DNA of 64,000 nucleotides from Chitinophaga nivalis (GTDB lineage Bacteria > Bacteroidota > Bacteroidia > Chitinophagales > Chitinophagaceae). This document shows positions 1-11,269 of this stretch, piece after piece (the first letter of the stretch is position 1; each line of letters begins with the position of its first letter). The translations under genes were made by a program, and so were the position numbers. Below the pieces are notes generated by a model, which saw only the letters and a program-made list of their open reading frames with translations, had not been told where the DNA came from and searched no databases. The DNA lies in contig NZ_JAPDNR010000001.1 of NCBI RefSeq assembly GCF_025989125.1, forward strand, positions 2,710,301 to 2,774,300, read 5' to 3'.

Positions 1-3000
1 TGACATCTGCAACCGGCCGGGAGGCTATAAAAGACATTACTACCCGCCTGCAAATGGTGTGTATGGAAGATATCAGCGCATGGCTGGATATGTTGCCGGT
101 AAATAATCCGGAGGTAGTACTCACACCGGAACACTTGGCGTATGTCATTTATACATCCGGTTCTACCGGTAATCCGAAAGGAGTAATGGTGACCCACCAA
201 AATGTGGTGAGCCTGGTAAAAGAAGCAGACTATGTCACGTTCCAGCCAACGGATTGTTTGTTGTCTACCGGAGCGCCTTCTTTTGATGCAGCTACTTTCG
301 AATATTGGGGCATGCTGCTCAACGGCGGCCGGCTGATCCTGTGTCCGGAACGGCAGTTGCTGGATCAGGAGGTGTTGAAAGCGGAAATCATCCGGCATGG
401 GGTGAATATCATGTGGTTTACTGCCAGCTGGTTTAATCAGCTGATAGATCTGGATATTACTATTTTCAACAGCTTGTCGGTAGTACTGGCAGGTGGTGAG
501 CCATTGTCGGAAATACACGTGGGCAAACTGCGGCAGCAATATCCGGCACTGACCATTATTAACGGTTACGGCCCTACGGAAAATACCACGTTCTCCCTCA
601 CGTACAGGGTGGGAGCAGGACCGCTGCGAGTACCATTGCCGATCGGGCGTCCGCTGGCCAACCGTAAGGCATATATCCTGGACAAACGCGGTCAGCTGGT
701 ACCGGTTGGCGTAGTAGGAGAAATACATGTGAGCGGCGCGGGATTATCGAATGGTTACCTGCACCTGCCGGCATTAACTGCCGCTCGTTTTATGCCGGAT
801 CCTTTCAGCGAACATACCGGCGACCGGTTGTACAAAACCGGCGATCTGGGCTGCTGGCTACCAGATGGCAATATCGTGTGTCTGGGGCGTACAGATGATC
901 AGGTGAAAATCCGCGGTTACCGGATAGAACCGGGTGAAACCGAGCGGATATTACAGCAATGTACGCTGGTAGAACAGGCTGTGGTAATGGCACGTACCAA
1001 TACACAGGGCAATAAGTACCTGGCTGGTTATGTGGTGCCGCAAGGCAATTTTGATAAAGCCGCTATCCTGGATTTCCTGAAAAGCAGGTTGCCGGATTAC
1101 ATGGTACCAGCGGTGCTGGTAGCCATGGATAAACTGCCGTTAACGGGTAATGGTAAGGTGAATAAAAGAGCCTTACCGGAACCGGAAGAACTGCTAACGT
1201 CCGGTACTACGTATATTCCTCCCCGTAATGAAACAGAACTGGTGCTGACTGGTATCTGGCAGCAATTGCTGAAAGTAACACAGATAGGCATCTATGATAA
1301 CTTCTTTGAGCTGGGTGGGCATTCCCTGCTGGTAACCAGAGTGGTGTCTGCGATTCGGCGCGAGCTGGAAGCGGAAATACCTATCCGGGATTTATTTACC
1401 TATCCTACCATCGCTGCGCTGGCAGCACATATCCGGCAACAGCATAAAGGCAGCGTATTACCAGCCGTAACGGCATTGCCGCGTATGGGTAAACTACCGT
1501 TGTCGTCTGCACAGGAAAGGTTGTGGTTTATAGACCGGATGGAAGGCAGTGTGGCCTATCACATGCCGGTAGTGTTAAAACTGCAGGGCAACCTGCATAA
1601 AAAAGCACTGGAACAGGCTTTACAGACCATTGTAGACAGGCATGAAGTATTACGTACCGTATTTAAGGAAGAAGACGGAGACGTGCACCAGGAAGTAATA
1701 CCGGCAGCCGGCTGGCGCCTGCATGAACTGGACAGAAGCGACGTAACCGATACGGCTGCTTTACTGGAAGAAGCGGCCGTGATTTATAATACACCATTTG
1801 ACCTGGCAGCAGATTATATGCTGCGGGTACACCTGATGCAGCTGGGAGAAGCGGCGTATTTCCTCATCCTGGTACAACATCATATTGCCTCAGATGGCTG
1901 GTCGGCCTCCGTGCTCGTGAAAGAGCTGCTGGCGCTTTATTCGGCGGCCTATCACAATAAACCGCATAGCCTGGAAGCATTACAAGTGCAATATGCAGAC
2001 TATGCTTTATGGCAGCGCGAACATCTCCGCAATGATATCCTGGAACAACAATTACACTATTGGAAAACGAAACTGGGCGATCCGGAAACCTTACAGTTAC
2101 CAACCGATTTCCCCAGACCAGCGGAACAAAGTACCCGTGGTAATACCATCTACTACGATATAGACAGTACGCTTACCGAAGGCCTGCAGTTGCTTTCGCG
2201 GCAACAAGGCACTACTTTGTTTATGACGATGCTCGCCGCATTCAAAGTGTTGTTATACCGGTACAGCGGTCAGGAAGATATCTGTGTGGGAAGTCCTATC
2301 GCCAACCGCACGCAGCAGGCTATTGAGCCATTGATTGGTTTCTTCGTCAATACCATTGCCTTGCGTAGTAACCTGGGTGGCGATCCGGCCTTCCGTTCGT
2401 TGCTGACACAGGTGAAAAATACCTTGCTGGAAGCTTATCAATACCAGGATGCCCCCTTTGAAAAAGTGGTGGAAGCAGTGGTGCACGATCGTGATATGAG
2501 CCGTAGTCCGTTGTTCCAGGTGATGTTTATTTTACAGAACATCCCGGAAATACCAGACCTGGCACTGGAAGATGTACAGGTGAGCGTAGAACCTATTCCT
2601 AACATTACGGCCAAATTTGACCTGACGGTAGATGTCACCATTACCGCCACCGGTTTACGTTTCCGGGTAGAATATTGCAGTGATCTCTATGAGGCAGCTA
2701 CCATTGCCCGGATGATGGATCATTACGCCGTGTTACTGCACGCAGTAGTTGCTGATCCGGATCAGCAAATCAGCCGGTTACCTTTGCTCACAGCAGCAGA
2801 AGAACAAACATTGCTGCAAACATTCAATGATACTGCCCGCAGTTATCCGACCAACCAATCTGTGATAGATTTGTTTGAAGCACAGGCGAAAGCCACACCG
2901 GATGCGGTGGCAGTCGTGTTTGAAGCAGCGCAGTATACCTACCGGCAGCTGGATGAAAAAACCAATCAGCTGGCGAACTATCTCCGGAGCAAAGGAGTAG

Positions 3001-6000
3001 TGGAAAACGCCCTGGTGCCGGTTTGTATGGCCCGTTCCCTGGAGATGATCACAGCGGTGCTGGCCATCCTGAAAGCCGGTGGTACCTACGTGCCGGTAGA
3101 TCCGGCCTATCCGGAGGTGCGTATCCGTTATATACTGGCAGATACCGGCTTCCTGCTGATGCTCACAGATGAGCGCAGCCGCACGCTGTTACCGGAAGAT
3201 ATCACGACAGATCGTATCCTGGTTTTATCAGCGGTGGGTGGAGATGTATGGGAGCAACCTGCTACAGCGATCACCAGAAATACACAACCGGGTAAACTGA
3301 CCTACCTGATTTATACTTCCGGTTCCACAGGCCAGCCTAAAGGCGTGGAAATGCCAGACAGTGCTTTATTCAACCTGTTGTGCTGGCAGCGGGAACAGGT
3401 AGATCCGCAGCTGAAAAGAAAAGTACTGCAGTTTGCCAGTATCAATTTCGATGTCAGCTTCCAGGAAATATTCTTTACCCTGAGTTATGGGGGAAGTCTG
3501 TACCTGATAGATGAACAGCGCCGGAAAGATATGTCGGTGCTGATGGAACAGATCAACAGGCAAGGTATTACGACGTTATTCCTGCCGTATGTGGTATTGA
3601 AGAACCTGGTGGAATATGCCCAGGAAAGCAATACCTATCCATTGCAGCTGCAGGAAGTATTTACGGCCGGTGAGCAATTGAAGCTGAGTGGCGACCTGGA
3701 ACACTTCCTGGCCAGCACCCGTGCACAATTGCATAACCAGTACGGCCCTACGGAAGCACACGTAGTCAGTGCCTACACAGTACAACCTAGTGACTATACC
3801 AACAGGGTATTACCGCCGATAGGTGCGCCCATTGCCAATACCCGCCTGTATATCCTGGATACCCATGGCAACCTTTGCCCGGTAGGTGTACCCGGAGAAT
3901 TATACATTGGCGGCGTACAGGTAGCCAAAGGATACCTGCACCTGCCGGAACTTACCGCCGATCGTTTTATCGCCGATCCGTTTGACCCGCAGGGTACCGG
4001 CCGGTTGTATAAAACCGGAGATATCTGTAGCTGGCTGCCCGATGGAAATATCGTTTACCTGACCCGTAAGGATGATCAGGTGAAGATCCGGGGTAACCGC
4101 GTGGAAATCGGTGAAGTAGAAGCGGTGCTGGGGCAATGCCCGCTGGTAGCACAATGTGTGGTGCTGGTAAAAGCAGACCAGTATCAGAACAAACGTCTGG
4201 TAGCTTACATTGTACCACAAAATCATTTTAATAAAGATGAAATCCGTCAGTGGCTGCAGGCTAAACTGCCGGATTACATGATCCCTTCCCTGTTTATTTC
4301 CCTGCCGGAATTACCACTCACCAACAATGGTAAGATCAACAAACGGGCATTGCCGGAAGCCGATATGGCTGCACTGGGCACGGTAACGTATGTGGCTGCA
4401 CGCAATATGACCGAACAGCAATTGATTGCCATCTGGGAAACGTTGTTGCAGGCAGACCGGATAGGGGTACATGATCATTTCTTTGAGCTGGGCGGACATT
4501 CCCTATTGGCGATGCGCCTGCAATCTGCTTTGCGGAAACAGCTGGAAGTGGAGGTTGCGATCAAAACCATTTTTGCCCATCCTACCGTAGCCAGATTGGC
4601 AGCATACATCCGCGATAATGGAAAAGGCGGCGTATTACCTGCGGTGGAAAAACAGGAACATCCGGCACTCATTCCACTTTCGTATAGCCAGGAACGTTTG
4701 TGGTTTATTGATCAGATGGAGGGCAGCGTGCAATACCACATGCCGGTAGTATTGCGGATGCACGGTGCATTGGATAAATCGGCCCTGGCCAATGCCTGCA
4801 AAGCATTGGTGAGTCGCCACGAAATACTAAGAACCGTCATTGTACAACAAGATGGTCACTCCGGTCAGCGGGTAATGCCGGAAGGCCGGTGGGAGCTGCA
4901 GGAAATCAACCAGCTGCCTGGTTTGCCAGGTACGCCGGCTTTCAATGCGCTGCTCAACGATTTGATCCGGACACCGTTTAACCTCATGGAGGACCACATG
5001 CTGCGGGTACACCTGCTGGCGGTAGACGAGATGACGCACATACTGGTGTTCAATATGCACCATATCGCGTCGGATGGCTGGTCTATCAGTGTATTGTTCA
5101 AAGAACTGATTGCCTTGTATGAAGGCTACATCGCGGCTACACCGGTGAAACTGCCGGCGCTGGAAATCCAGTATACGGACTACGCCATCTGGCAACGGAA
5201 ATATATGTCTGATGACATACTGGACAACCAGTTACAATACTGGAAAACACAGTTGACAGAGGTGCCGGCCTTACAGCTGCCGACCGATAAAACACGGCCG
5301 GCTATCAGAACCAGCAATGGTGCGCTGGAGTTCCTGCATATCGATCGGGAACTGACAGATCAGCTGCTGGCGCTGTCCCATCAGGAAGGAACTACCTTGT
5401 TTATGACTTTGCTGGCAGCATTGAATGTATTGCTGTATCGCTATTGCGGACAAGAAGATATCTGCGTGGGTACGCCGGTTTCCGGCCGTACAAGGCAGGA
5501 AGTGGAAGCCCTGGTAGGGTTCTTTATCAATACCCTGGCGTTACGCAGTAATATGGGCAATAATCCATCTTTCCGTTCCCTGCTGCAACAGGTAAAACAA
5601 ACAACACTGAGTGCTTACGAATACCAGGAAGTACCGTTTGAAAAAATAGTGGACGCCGTGGTAACTACCCGTGACCTGAGCCGCAGTCCGCTGTTCCAGG
5701 TGATGATGGTATTGCAGAATACACCGGAGATTCCTGCCCTGAACCTGGGAGAAGTCGTGTTGTCGGAAGAACCATTGGAACACATTACTTCTCTGGTGGA
5801 TCTCAATTTCAGTATGAAAGAAACGCCGGAAGGGATATCTCTGATAATGCAGTATAATACCGATTTGTTTTATACAGCTACCATTGTGCGTATGGGGCGG
5901 CATTTTGAACAGTTGTTGCGGGGTATTGCAGGACAACCATCCACACACATATGTGCGTTGCCGTTATTGAATAAGGAAGAAGAGCAGCAGCTGTTGGTAA

Positions 6001-9000
6001 GCTTTAATGACATCGTATATCCGGTACCGGAACACCTGTCGCTGGTAGACCTGTTTATACAGCAGGCACAGATAATGCCGGATGCACCGGCACTGCAGCT
6101 GGATGATCAGGTGGTTACCTATCGGGAATTGCATGAGCGGTCAAACCGCCTGGCACATTTCCTGCGGACTAAAGGTGTGACTACCGATACGCTGGTGCCG
6201 TTGTGTATGGAACGTTCCATTGAAATGATTGTCAGTATCTGGGGCGTCCTGAAAGCAGGTGGTGCCTATGTACCGGTGGACCCGGAATATCCATTGGAAA
6301 GAATCGGTTATATCCTGGAAGATACCGCTGCCGGTATGATGATCAGCAGCCCTGCCATACAGGAGAAACTGGCGGGCATCACAAATGGTATCACCGTTAT
6401 TACTGCGATATCCGAAAACGAATACCCGGTAACCACTCCGGAGACGTTGCCGGCTCCACAGGACCTGGCCTATGTCATCTTTACTTCCGGATCTACCGGT
6501 AAACCCAAAGGTGTACTGGTGCCTCACAAAGGAGTGGTAAACTTCGTAGTGGAACATCAGGATGTTTTACAGATGAAACCGGGCAGCCGCCTGCTGCAGT
6601 TTGCTTCTATTGGTTTCGATGCTTCCTGCGCGGAAATTTTCAATACCCTTTGTGCCGGTGGTACCTTGGTATTGGCCCGGAAAGAAGAACTGATGTCATC
6701 TGCCGGTTTTGCCAACCTGATCAGCAAACGTAAAATAGATATCCTGTTTTTACCGCCTTCTTATCTGCATACGATGAAAGATATGCTGGGTAAGGTAAAA
6801 ACCATCATGTCCTGCGGAGAGGCCCTGATCAGAGAAGATGTAAAGTACCTGCAGGCGAGAGGCGTACGGATGATTAACGGTTACGGACCTACGGAGAATA
6901 GTATTTGTACGACCTATAGTACCGCACCCGTACGGGAAGATGGTGTGGTGGTAATCGGTAAACCGGTGTCCAATATGCAGATATATATACAGGATGCCCA
7001 TGGCGGATTATGTCCGATAGGGGTGCCCGGTGAAATCTGTGTGAGCGGACCCGGACTGGCCCGTGGTTACCTGAACCGGCCGGAATTAACGGCAGAAAAA
7101 TTTGTTCGTAATCCATTCGCTGCCGATCCGGAAACGAAGATGTACCGTACCGGAGACCTGGGACGCTGGTTATCCGATGGCAATATCGAATACATGGGCC
7201 GGATTGATGAACAGGTGAAGATACGGGGTTACCGGATCGAACTGGGTGAAATTGAAAATGTACTGCATGGCTGCAGTCTGGTGAATGAAGCCGTGGTAAT
7301 GGTAAAAGGAACGCAGGACAACCGGTTGCTGGTGGCGTATATTGTACCGGAACAAGAGTTTGACCGGGATGCGCTGATGGCATACCTGAAACATAAGCTG
7401 CCGGACTTTATGATACCCGCTGTACTGATTCCAATGACAGCTTTCCCGCTGACACCCAGTGGAAAAATTGACCGGAAGATCCTGCCGGCGCCGGAAAGTG
7501 TGCAGCTATTAGGCAAACATGCATCGGATGGCCCGGCCAATGAAATGGAAGAACAGTTGCTGCAGATCTGGAAAGAGGTATTGAACCAACCCCAGTTAAG
7601 CGTACACGATAATTTCTTTACGGCAGGTGGTAACTCCATTACAGCCATTCGCCTGATTTCCCGGATGAAGGCCGATTTCCAGGTGTCGATCAATGATCTC
7701 TTCCAGCATCCGACCGTGGCAGAAATTTCCAAATATGCGATCTATGAGAAAAACCACTTCAAGAATAAGCTGGCTGCATTGATGGCCAAATTTGACGTAA
7801 GTGCAGATGATCAGCTGGCCATGGCTGCCGCCGCAGCAAAAAGAGACGCTGCCATCGCGATACAGCAACAGGATTATTTCAATCGTACCAAAGCGCTGCA
7901 GGAAGCAGATGTGACGGCTACTGTAGTGTATAACAAAATACTGTTGCTGGGAGCTACCGGCTACCTGGGTATACACCTGTTGTATGATTTGCTGCAACGC
8001 AATGATACCGACATCTGTGTGCTGATAAGAGCTGCTTCGGCAGAAGAAGCCTTTAAACGCCTGTCGGAAAAGTATGCTTTCTATTTCGGGGTGCCGTTAG
8101 CGAAAGACCAATACCGCCTGCAGGTGTTGCCGGGAGATATGTCGCAGCAGCATTTTGGTTTGCCGGCTGATGTTTTCAAAACACTGATGGACGAAACCGA
8201 TTGTATCCTGAATACAGCTGCCAACGTAAAACACTATGGTAACTATCGCGAATTTGAGGAAGTGAATACCCGCCCGGTACAGGTGATACTGGATCATTGC
8301 AAAGAAGGCAGGGTAAAAGTGATACACCACATTTCCACCACCAGCGTAGCTGGTGCAGCAGCAAAAGACAGCGATGATTTCCTGTATACAGAAATGGATG
8401 TGTATAAAGGACAGGAGGTACCTAACTTTTATGCGAAGAGTAAACTGGAGGCGGAAATATTGCTGGATGAAGCCAGAAAAGCCGGAATACAGGTAAATAT
8501 TTACCGCGTCGGCCACCTCTCTTTCCACTCAGCTACCGGTAAGTTCCAGGAGAATATTGATAACAATGCTTTCTATAATCAGATCAAAGGTTGTATAGCC
8601 TTTAACATGATGCCGGATGCATTTTCAGCACTGGAGTTATCAAACATTGATCAGGTATCGGCAGCGATCCTGCAGATTTTTGACAAAAAGGAACTGCTGA
8701 ACAGAAACTATCATATCCGGAATCCGCATATGCTGAATGCGGAAGCGTTTACGACTTATCTCAACAGTTATGGTTTTGATATGGCGGTCACCAGTACGCA
8801 GACATACCTGGAAAAAATGCTGGAACAATATGAAACAAAGAAAGACCTGATTGATCGGTTATTCCTGCAGGCCAACCTGTTCAATGAAGAAAAACAAGAG
8901 GCAGGCCATATGTATGAGTTGTGTTATGAAGCAACGAATGCCGTGCTCAGAAAATTAAAATTCAAATGGATGCAACAGGATGAAGCCAAGATTCACCTGA

Positions 9001-9068
9001 TGATAGGATACGCGGTATCGGTAGGCTTTATCGGGCCTGTGCGAAAGCAAGCTATTTCCATAAAATAG
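1..9068 (+). CDS. Nonribosomal peptide synthetase, C-terminal part with reductase release domain (5' end outside window)
   Basis: The reading frame is open from base 3, so the gene starts upstream of the window. Domains in order: the rest of an adenylation domain (core YTSGSTGNPKG at about 150), PCP with GGHS serine codon at 1323; condensation domain (HHIASDGWS at 1878), adenylation (core at about 3313), PCP (serine at 4500); condensation (HHIASDGWS at 5058), adenylation (core at about 6480), PCP (GGNS, serine at 7635); then a thioester reductase with NAD(P)-binding GATGYLG near 7950 and a Tyr-x3-Lys pair at 8430-8444. Both condensation domains keep HHxxxDG. Reductase domains of this family release the chain as an aldehyde or alcohol instead of an acid. 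Residues aligned by eye to the GrsA specificity positions read DAFWLGGTF (the usual valine code), DVQFFAQVV (proline-like, tentative) and DAAFMCGIC (not recognised). No epimerase or thioesterase is seen. At least three residues are incorporated; the product is unknown. Confidence 0.96.
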   Translation, partial: TSATGREAIKDITTRLQMVCMEDISAWLDMLPVNNPEVVLTPEHLAYVIYTSGSTGNPKGVMVTHQNVVSLVKEADYVTFQPTDCLLSTGAPSFDAATFEYWGMLLNGGRLILCPERQLLDQEVLKAEIIRHGVNIMWFTASWFNQLIDLDITIFNSLSVVLAGGEPLSEIHVGKLRQQYPALTIINGYGPTENTTFSLTYRVGAGPLRVPLPIGRPLANRKAYILDKRGQLVPVGVVGEIHVSGAGLSNGYLHLPALTAARFMPDPFSEHTGDRLYKTGDLGCWLPDGNIVCLGRTDDQVKIRGYRIEPGETERILQQCTLVEQAVVMARTNTQGNKYLAGYVVPQGNFDKAAILDFLKSRLPDYMVPAVLVAMDKLPLTGNGKVNKRALPEPEELLTSGTTYIPPRNETELVLTGIWQQLLKVTQIGIYDNFFELGGHSLLVTRVVSAIRRELEAEIPIRDLFTYPTIAALAAHIRQQHKGSVLPAVTALPRMGKLPLSSAQERLWFIDRMEGSVAYHMPVVLKLQGNLHKKALEQALQTIVDRHEVLRTVFKEEDGDVHQEVIPAAGWRLHELDRSDVTDTAALLEEAAVIYNTPFDLAADYMLRVHLMQLGEAAYFLILVQHHIASDGWSASVLVKELLALYSAAYHNKPHSLEALQVQYADYALWQREHLRNDILEQQLHYWKTKLGDPETLQLPTDFPRPAEQSTRGNTIYYDIDSTLTEGLQLLSRQQGTTLFMTMLAAFKVLLYRYSGQEDICVGSPIANRTQQAIEPLIGFFVNTIALRSNLGGDPAFRSLLTQVKNTLLEAYQYQDAPFEKVVEAVVHDRDMSRSPLFQVMFILQNIPEIPDLALEDVQVSVEPIPNITAKFDLTVDVTITATGLRFRVEYCSDLYEAATIARMMDHYAVLLHAVVADPDQQISRLPLLTAAEEQTLLQTFNDTARSYPTNQSVIDLFEAQAKATPDAVAVVFEAAQYTYRQLDEKTNQLANYLRSKGVVENALVPVCMARSLEMITAVLAILKAGGTYVPVDPAYPEVRIRYILADTGFLLMLTDERSRTLLPEDITTDRILVLSAVGGDVWEQPATAITRNTQPGKLTYLIYTSGSTGQPKGVEMPDSALFNLLCWQREQVDPQLKRKVLQFASINFDVSFQEIFFTLSYGGSLYLIDEQRRKDMSVLMEQINRQGITTLFLPYVVLKNLVEYAQESNTYPLQLQEVFTAGEQLKLSGDLEHFLASTRAQLHNQYGPTEAHVVSAYTVQPSDYTNRVLPPIGAPIANTRLYILDTHGNLCPVGVPGELYIGGVQVAKGYLHLPELTADRFIADPFDPQGTGRLYKTGDICSWLPDGNIVYLTRKDDQVKIRGNRVEIGEVEAVLGQCPLVAQCVVLVKADQYQNKRLVAYIVPQNHFNKDEIRQWLQAKLPDYMIPSLFISLPELPLTNNGKINKRALPEADMAALGTVTYVAARNMTEQQLIAIWETLLQADRIGVHDHFFELGGHSLLAMRLQSALRKQLEVEVAIKTIFAHPTVARLAAYIRDNGKGGVLPAVEKQEHPALIPLSYSQERLWFIDQMEGSVQYHMPVVLRMHGALDKSALANACKALVSRHEILRTVIVQQDGHSGQRVMPEGRWELQEINQLPGLPGTPAFNALLNDLIRTPFNLMEDHMLRVHLLAVDEMTHILVFNMHHIASDGWSISVLFKELIALYEGYIAATPVKLPALEIQYTDYAIWQRKYMSDDILDNQLQYWKTQLTEVPALQLPTDKTRPAIRTSNGALEFLHIDRELTDQLLALSHQEGTTLFMTLLAALNVLLYRYCGQEDICVGTPVSGRTRQEVEALVGFFINTLALRSNMGNNPSFRSLLQQVKQTTLSAYEYQEVPFEKIVDAVVTTRDLSRSPLFQVMMVLQNTPEIPALNLGEVVLSEEPLEHITSLVDLNFSMKETPEGISLIMQYNTDLFYTATIVRMGRHFEQLLRGIAGQPSTHICALPLLNKEEEQQLLVSFNDIVYPVPEHLSLVDLFIQQAQIMPDAPALQLDDQVVTYRELHERSNRLAHFLRTKGVTTDTLVPLCMERSIEMIVSIWGVLKAGGAYVPVDPEYPLERIGYILEDTAAGMMISSPAIQEKLAGITNGITVITAISENEYPVTTPETLPAPQDLAYVIFTSGSTGKPKGVLVPHKGVVNFVVEHQDVLQMKPGSRLLQFASIGFDASCAEIFNTLCAGGTLVLARKEELMSSAGFANLISKRKIDILFLPPSYLHTMKDMLGKVKTIMSCGEALIREDVKYLQARGVRMINGYGPTENSICTTYSTAPVREDGVVVIGKPVSNMQIYIQDAHGGLCPIGVPGEICVSGPGLARGYLNRPELTAEKFVRNPFAADPETKMYRTGDLGRWLSDGNIEYMGRIDEQVKIRGYRIELGEIENVLHGCSLVNEAVVMVKGTQDNRLLVAYIVPEQEFDRDALMAYLKHKLPDFMIPAVLIPMTAFPLTPSGKIDRKILPAPESVQLLGKHASDGPANEMEEQLLQIWKEVLNQPQLSVHDNFFTAGGNSITAIRLISRMKADFQVSINDLFQHPTVAEISKYAIYEKNHFKNKLAALMAKFDVSADDQLAMAAAAAKRDAAIAIQQQDYFNRTKALQEADVTATVVYNKILLLGATGYLGIHLLYDLLQRNDTDICVLIRAASAEEAFKRLSEKYAFYFGVPLAKDQYRLQVLPGDMSQQHFGLPADVFKTLMDETDCILNTAANVKHYGNYREFEEVNTRPVQVILDHCKEGRVKVIHHISTTSVAGAAAKDSDDFLYTEMDVYKGQEVPNFYAKSKLEAEILLDEARKAGIQVNIYRVGHLSFHSATGKFQENIDNNAFYNQIKGCIAFNMMPDAFSALELSNIDQVSAAILQIFDKKELLNRNYHIRNPHMLNAEAFTTYLNSYGFDMAVTSTQTYLEKMLEQYETKKDLIDRLFLQANLFNEEKQEAGHMYELCYEATNAVLRKLKFKWMQQDEAKIHLMIGYAVSVGFIGPVRKQAISIK

Positions 9069-9100
9069 GAAGCAGGGTATCTGATTCGTGACGAATGATT

Positions 9101-9140
9101 GCCGGCCGCTAATCCATCAGGGTTGGCGGCCGGCATTTTT
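9101..9140 (+). terminator. Intrinsic terminator of the NRPS gene
   Basis: The 9-bp arms GCCGGCCGC (9101-9109) and GCGGCCGGC (9126-9134) are perfectly complementary. They are followed by A and five T. The hairpin begins 33 bases after the NRPS stop codon and separates it from the convergent protease gene. Confidence 0.85.
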
Positions 9141-9216
9141 ATCTGACTTTTCTTCTATGGAAATAGCTGTTGATGACCAATAACAAAGTATCCATTTTGT
9201 AATCTGTCAGCTTATT

Positions 9217-10143
9217 TTATTTCCAAACGGAATACATTTCTGCTCCCAGGTTAGGATTGGTGATGGTGCTATAGTCAATCCACACACAACCACGATTGGA
9301 AGGATCGCCACCGCCGGTTCCCCAGCTGTTTTGAATTAATACGGCATTTTTTGCATCATCATAACCGACGATACAAACAGCATGGCCTCCCAGGTATTGA
9401 CCAGATATTCTTTTGAAAGTAGTACCATAAGAGAAGGCTGTTTCAAAGCTGGTGTAAACGTTGAAACCCAGTATTACCGGTAGCCGCATGCTAATAGCTG
9501 TTTTGATTTCATTGACGGTGGTAACGGCGGCGTAATTCACAATCTTATCTGATGAGGCACTCAGATCCTGTGCAGCGGTAGGCGAAGTACAAGGTGAGCC
9601 AAGATAGGAATCAGCAGCGTAGGTAGGTACGCCATAATCCCGGAGAATATTCAGACCTGCATCGAGGTACATACCATCGTTGGGGTCACAGTTGCCGGCG
9701 GCAGAGTGATCTTTTTGATATACATACCAGGGGCTGCGGGGATTGGATACACCCGCTGCCGGAAATTCATTGTTTAAGGTGCCACTCAGCGCCCATCCGG
9801 CAGACCAGGAAACACAGGTGCCGGTTTGACCCTGATCACCAATAGAAGGGTGGTTCAGAATCAGTCTGGTCGGTAATCCGGCAGGGCCGCCCAGTTTTGC
9901 ATTGGGTAATTTATCCTGGAATCCCAGTTTAATCATACGGGCTCTCACTTCATCAAAGTTGATATGGCGCATGTTCTTGAAGGCGGTGGGGTTCAGCTTC
10001 GCACCCAGGCCATGCTTTTGAATACTGCCGGTGTTGTTTTGGTTGTCAGGGGTAGCGTCAGGAGCTACAGTGCCGCTTTTCTGGCAGGAATACATGCCGG
10101 CGAGCAGGGCTAACGCCAGCAGGATGGACCGATTTTTTTTCAT
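9217..10143 (-). CDS. C1 (papain-like) cysteine peptidase, lipoprotein
   Basis: The start chosen at 10143 gives MKKNRS, a hydrophobic stretch and the lipobox AGMYSC, so the 308-residue product should be exported and lipid-anchored; the longer frame upstream adds 27 unlikely residues. The catalytic region DQGQTGTCVSWSAGWA holds the oxyanion Gln and nucleophile Cys. GGHAVCIVGYDD holds the His, and QNSWGTGG holds the Asn of the papain triad. The segment between signal and catalytic domain (about 100 residues) could act as a propeptide. The family hydrolyses peptide bonds; the substrate is unknown. It converges on the NRPS and lies near two M57 metallopeptidases, so this is a secreted-protease neighbourhood. 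No operon partner is seen. Confidence 0.88.
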   Translation of the reverse strand: MKKNRSILLALALLAGMYSCQKSGTVAPDATPDNQNNTGSIQKHGLGAKLNPTAFKNMRHINFDEVRARMIKLGFQDKLPNAKLGGPAGLPTRLILNHPSIGDQGQTGTCVSWSAGWALSGTLNNEFPAAGVSNPRSPWYVYQKDHSAAGNCDPNDGMYLDAGLNILRDYGVPTYAADSYLGSPCTSPTAAQDLSASSDKIVNYAAVTTVNEIKTAISMRLPVILGFNVYTSFETAFSYGTTFKRISGQYLGGHAVCIVGYDDAKNAVLIQNSWGTGGGDPSNRGCVWIDYSTITNPNLGAEMYSVWK

Positions 10144-11269
10144 AGAAAGACTTTTTGGTTTTGTGAACGGATGTGATGATGATGGGTGTTTTGGATTACA
10201 AAATGGATACAGGTTTTCCAACAATCGTTGCGATTATATGCCAGGCTGCTTATCTGCTAATGGTGTTTGTTGTATGGGTTACATTGTTACAGGTGTTGCT
10301 TGATATGGTTACATCTTGTTGCTATTTTTTGCTGCTCGTCTGTAGTACTAATGCTCTTTTTATATGGATAGCCGGGTACTACGCCAGCGCACACAGGTTA
10401 CCCTGATAGCGAATGCAGTACCTGCCATCAGTTGATATGGCAGTTAACAGGTGGATGATCCGGTAAGCATGTCGCGGGAAGTCATACGTTTCCCCGATGG
10501 CTTATACAGATAATACCACGGATAATATAGTTGCGCATATTGTTCGGTACTTTTCGAAGGGCTGTCGGGTCTCGTGTGAATTCAGAAAGGGTTCTCTGAT
10601 TGTTGTTTGCTCAATAACATTTGCTCGCCTGTAATATGGAAAAGTACTATTTGGGTTGAAGAATGGAATATCACTAATCCGAATATTAAGTTATTACTTT
10701 TTTAATCAGAAAAAAAATATCTCTTTATAAATGTTGCAAAAAAAATAACCGTGCAACAAAAGACAGCTGTGTGTATCGTACAATATGTATACAGGACAGG
10801 AGAATATGCCTGCTGTTATATTTCGTGGCAGGGTGGTTTTTGATAACGTGTAAGACAGGCGCAAAGTAATAGGATTCCTAACGTTAATGGGTATACGTCT
10901 TATAAAAAAACACACTGCTGTCAGTTTGCTGCCCGTTCGGAATTATTTTTAAATTTGATTTTTTTGTTTTGATAAAAGTCCCTAATATTGATGCCATAAC
11001 GATAGTTTGTTAGCGAATCGATCATCCTGGACCCTTCAGCCAAAGCTTTAAACCAAAATAAAACAATCTTATTTTAACTGTTTTAGTAGCACTTTTTATT
11101 GACTGTAATTCCTGACTCCATAATTTTCTTATTCTGTAAATGAGCATGTAGAATATCTGCATATAACCAATATCTATCATCTCAGTAATACTGTGATTAC
11201 CCGTGTGTGTTGTTGTCTGCCCTTTGTAGCGTTACCATTTATTCATAAATCCAAAATCAAGATTTACTT
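10144..11269. other. 1.1-kb intergenic region without a supported gene
   Basis: The region is AT-rich. Short open frames on both strands (for example 10173-10406 plus and 10706-10915 minus) have no recognisable domain, signal peptide or codon pattern of a real gene. It separates the divergently transcribed C1 peptidase and the first M57 gene and must hold both promoters. A TAAATTTG element at 10950-10957 with TTTG at 10924-10927 (22-base spacer) is a weak plus-strand promoter candidate about 310 bases before the M57 gene. I see no RNA gene or long repeat. Confidence 0.5.

Noticed and set aside
10173..10406. Plus-strand frame in the large gap after the C1 peptidase gene.
   Set aside because: No domain, signal or family pattern; hydrophobic composition is typical of AT-rich noncoding DNA.
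10706..10915. Minus-strand frame in the same gap.
   Set aside because: Same reasons; no codon or family evidence.
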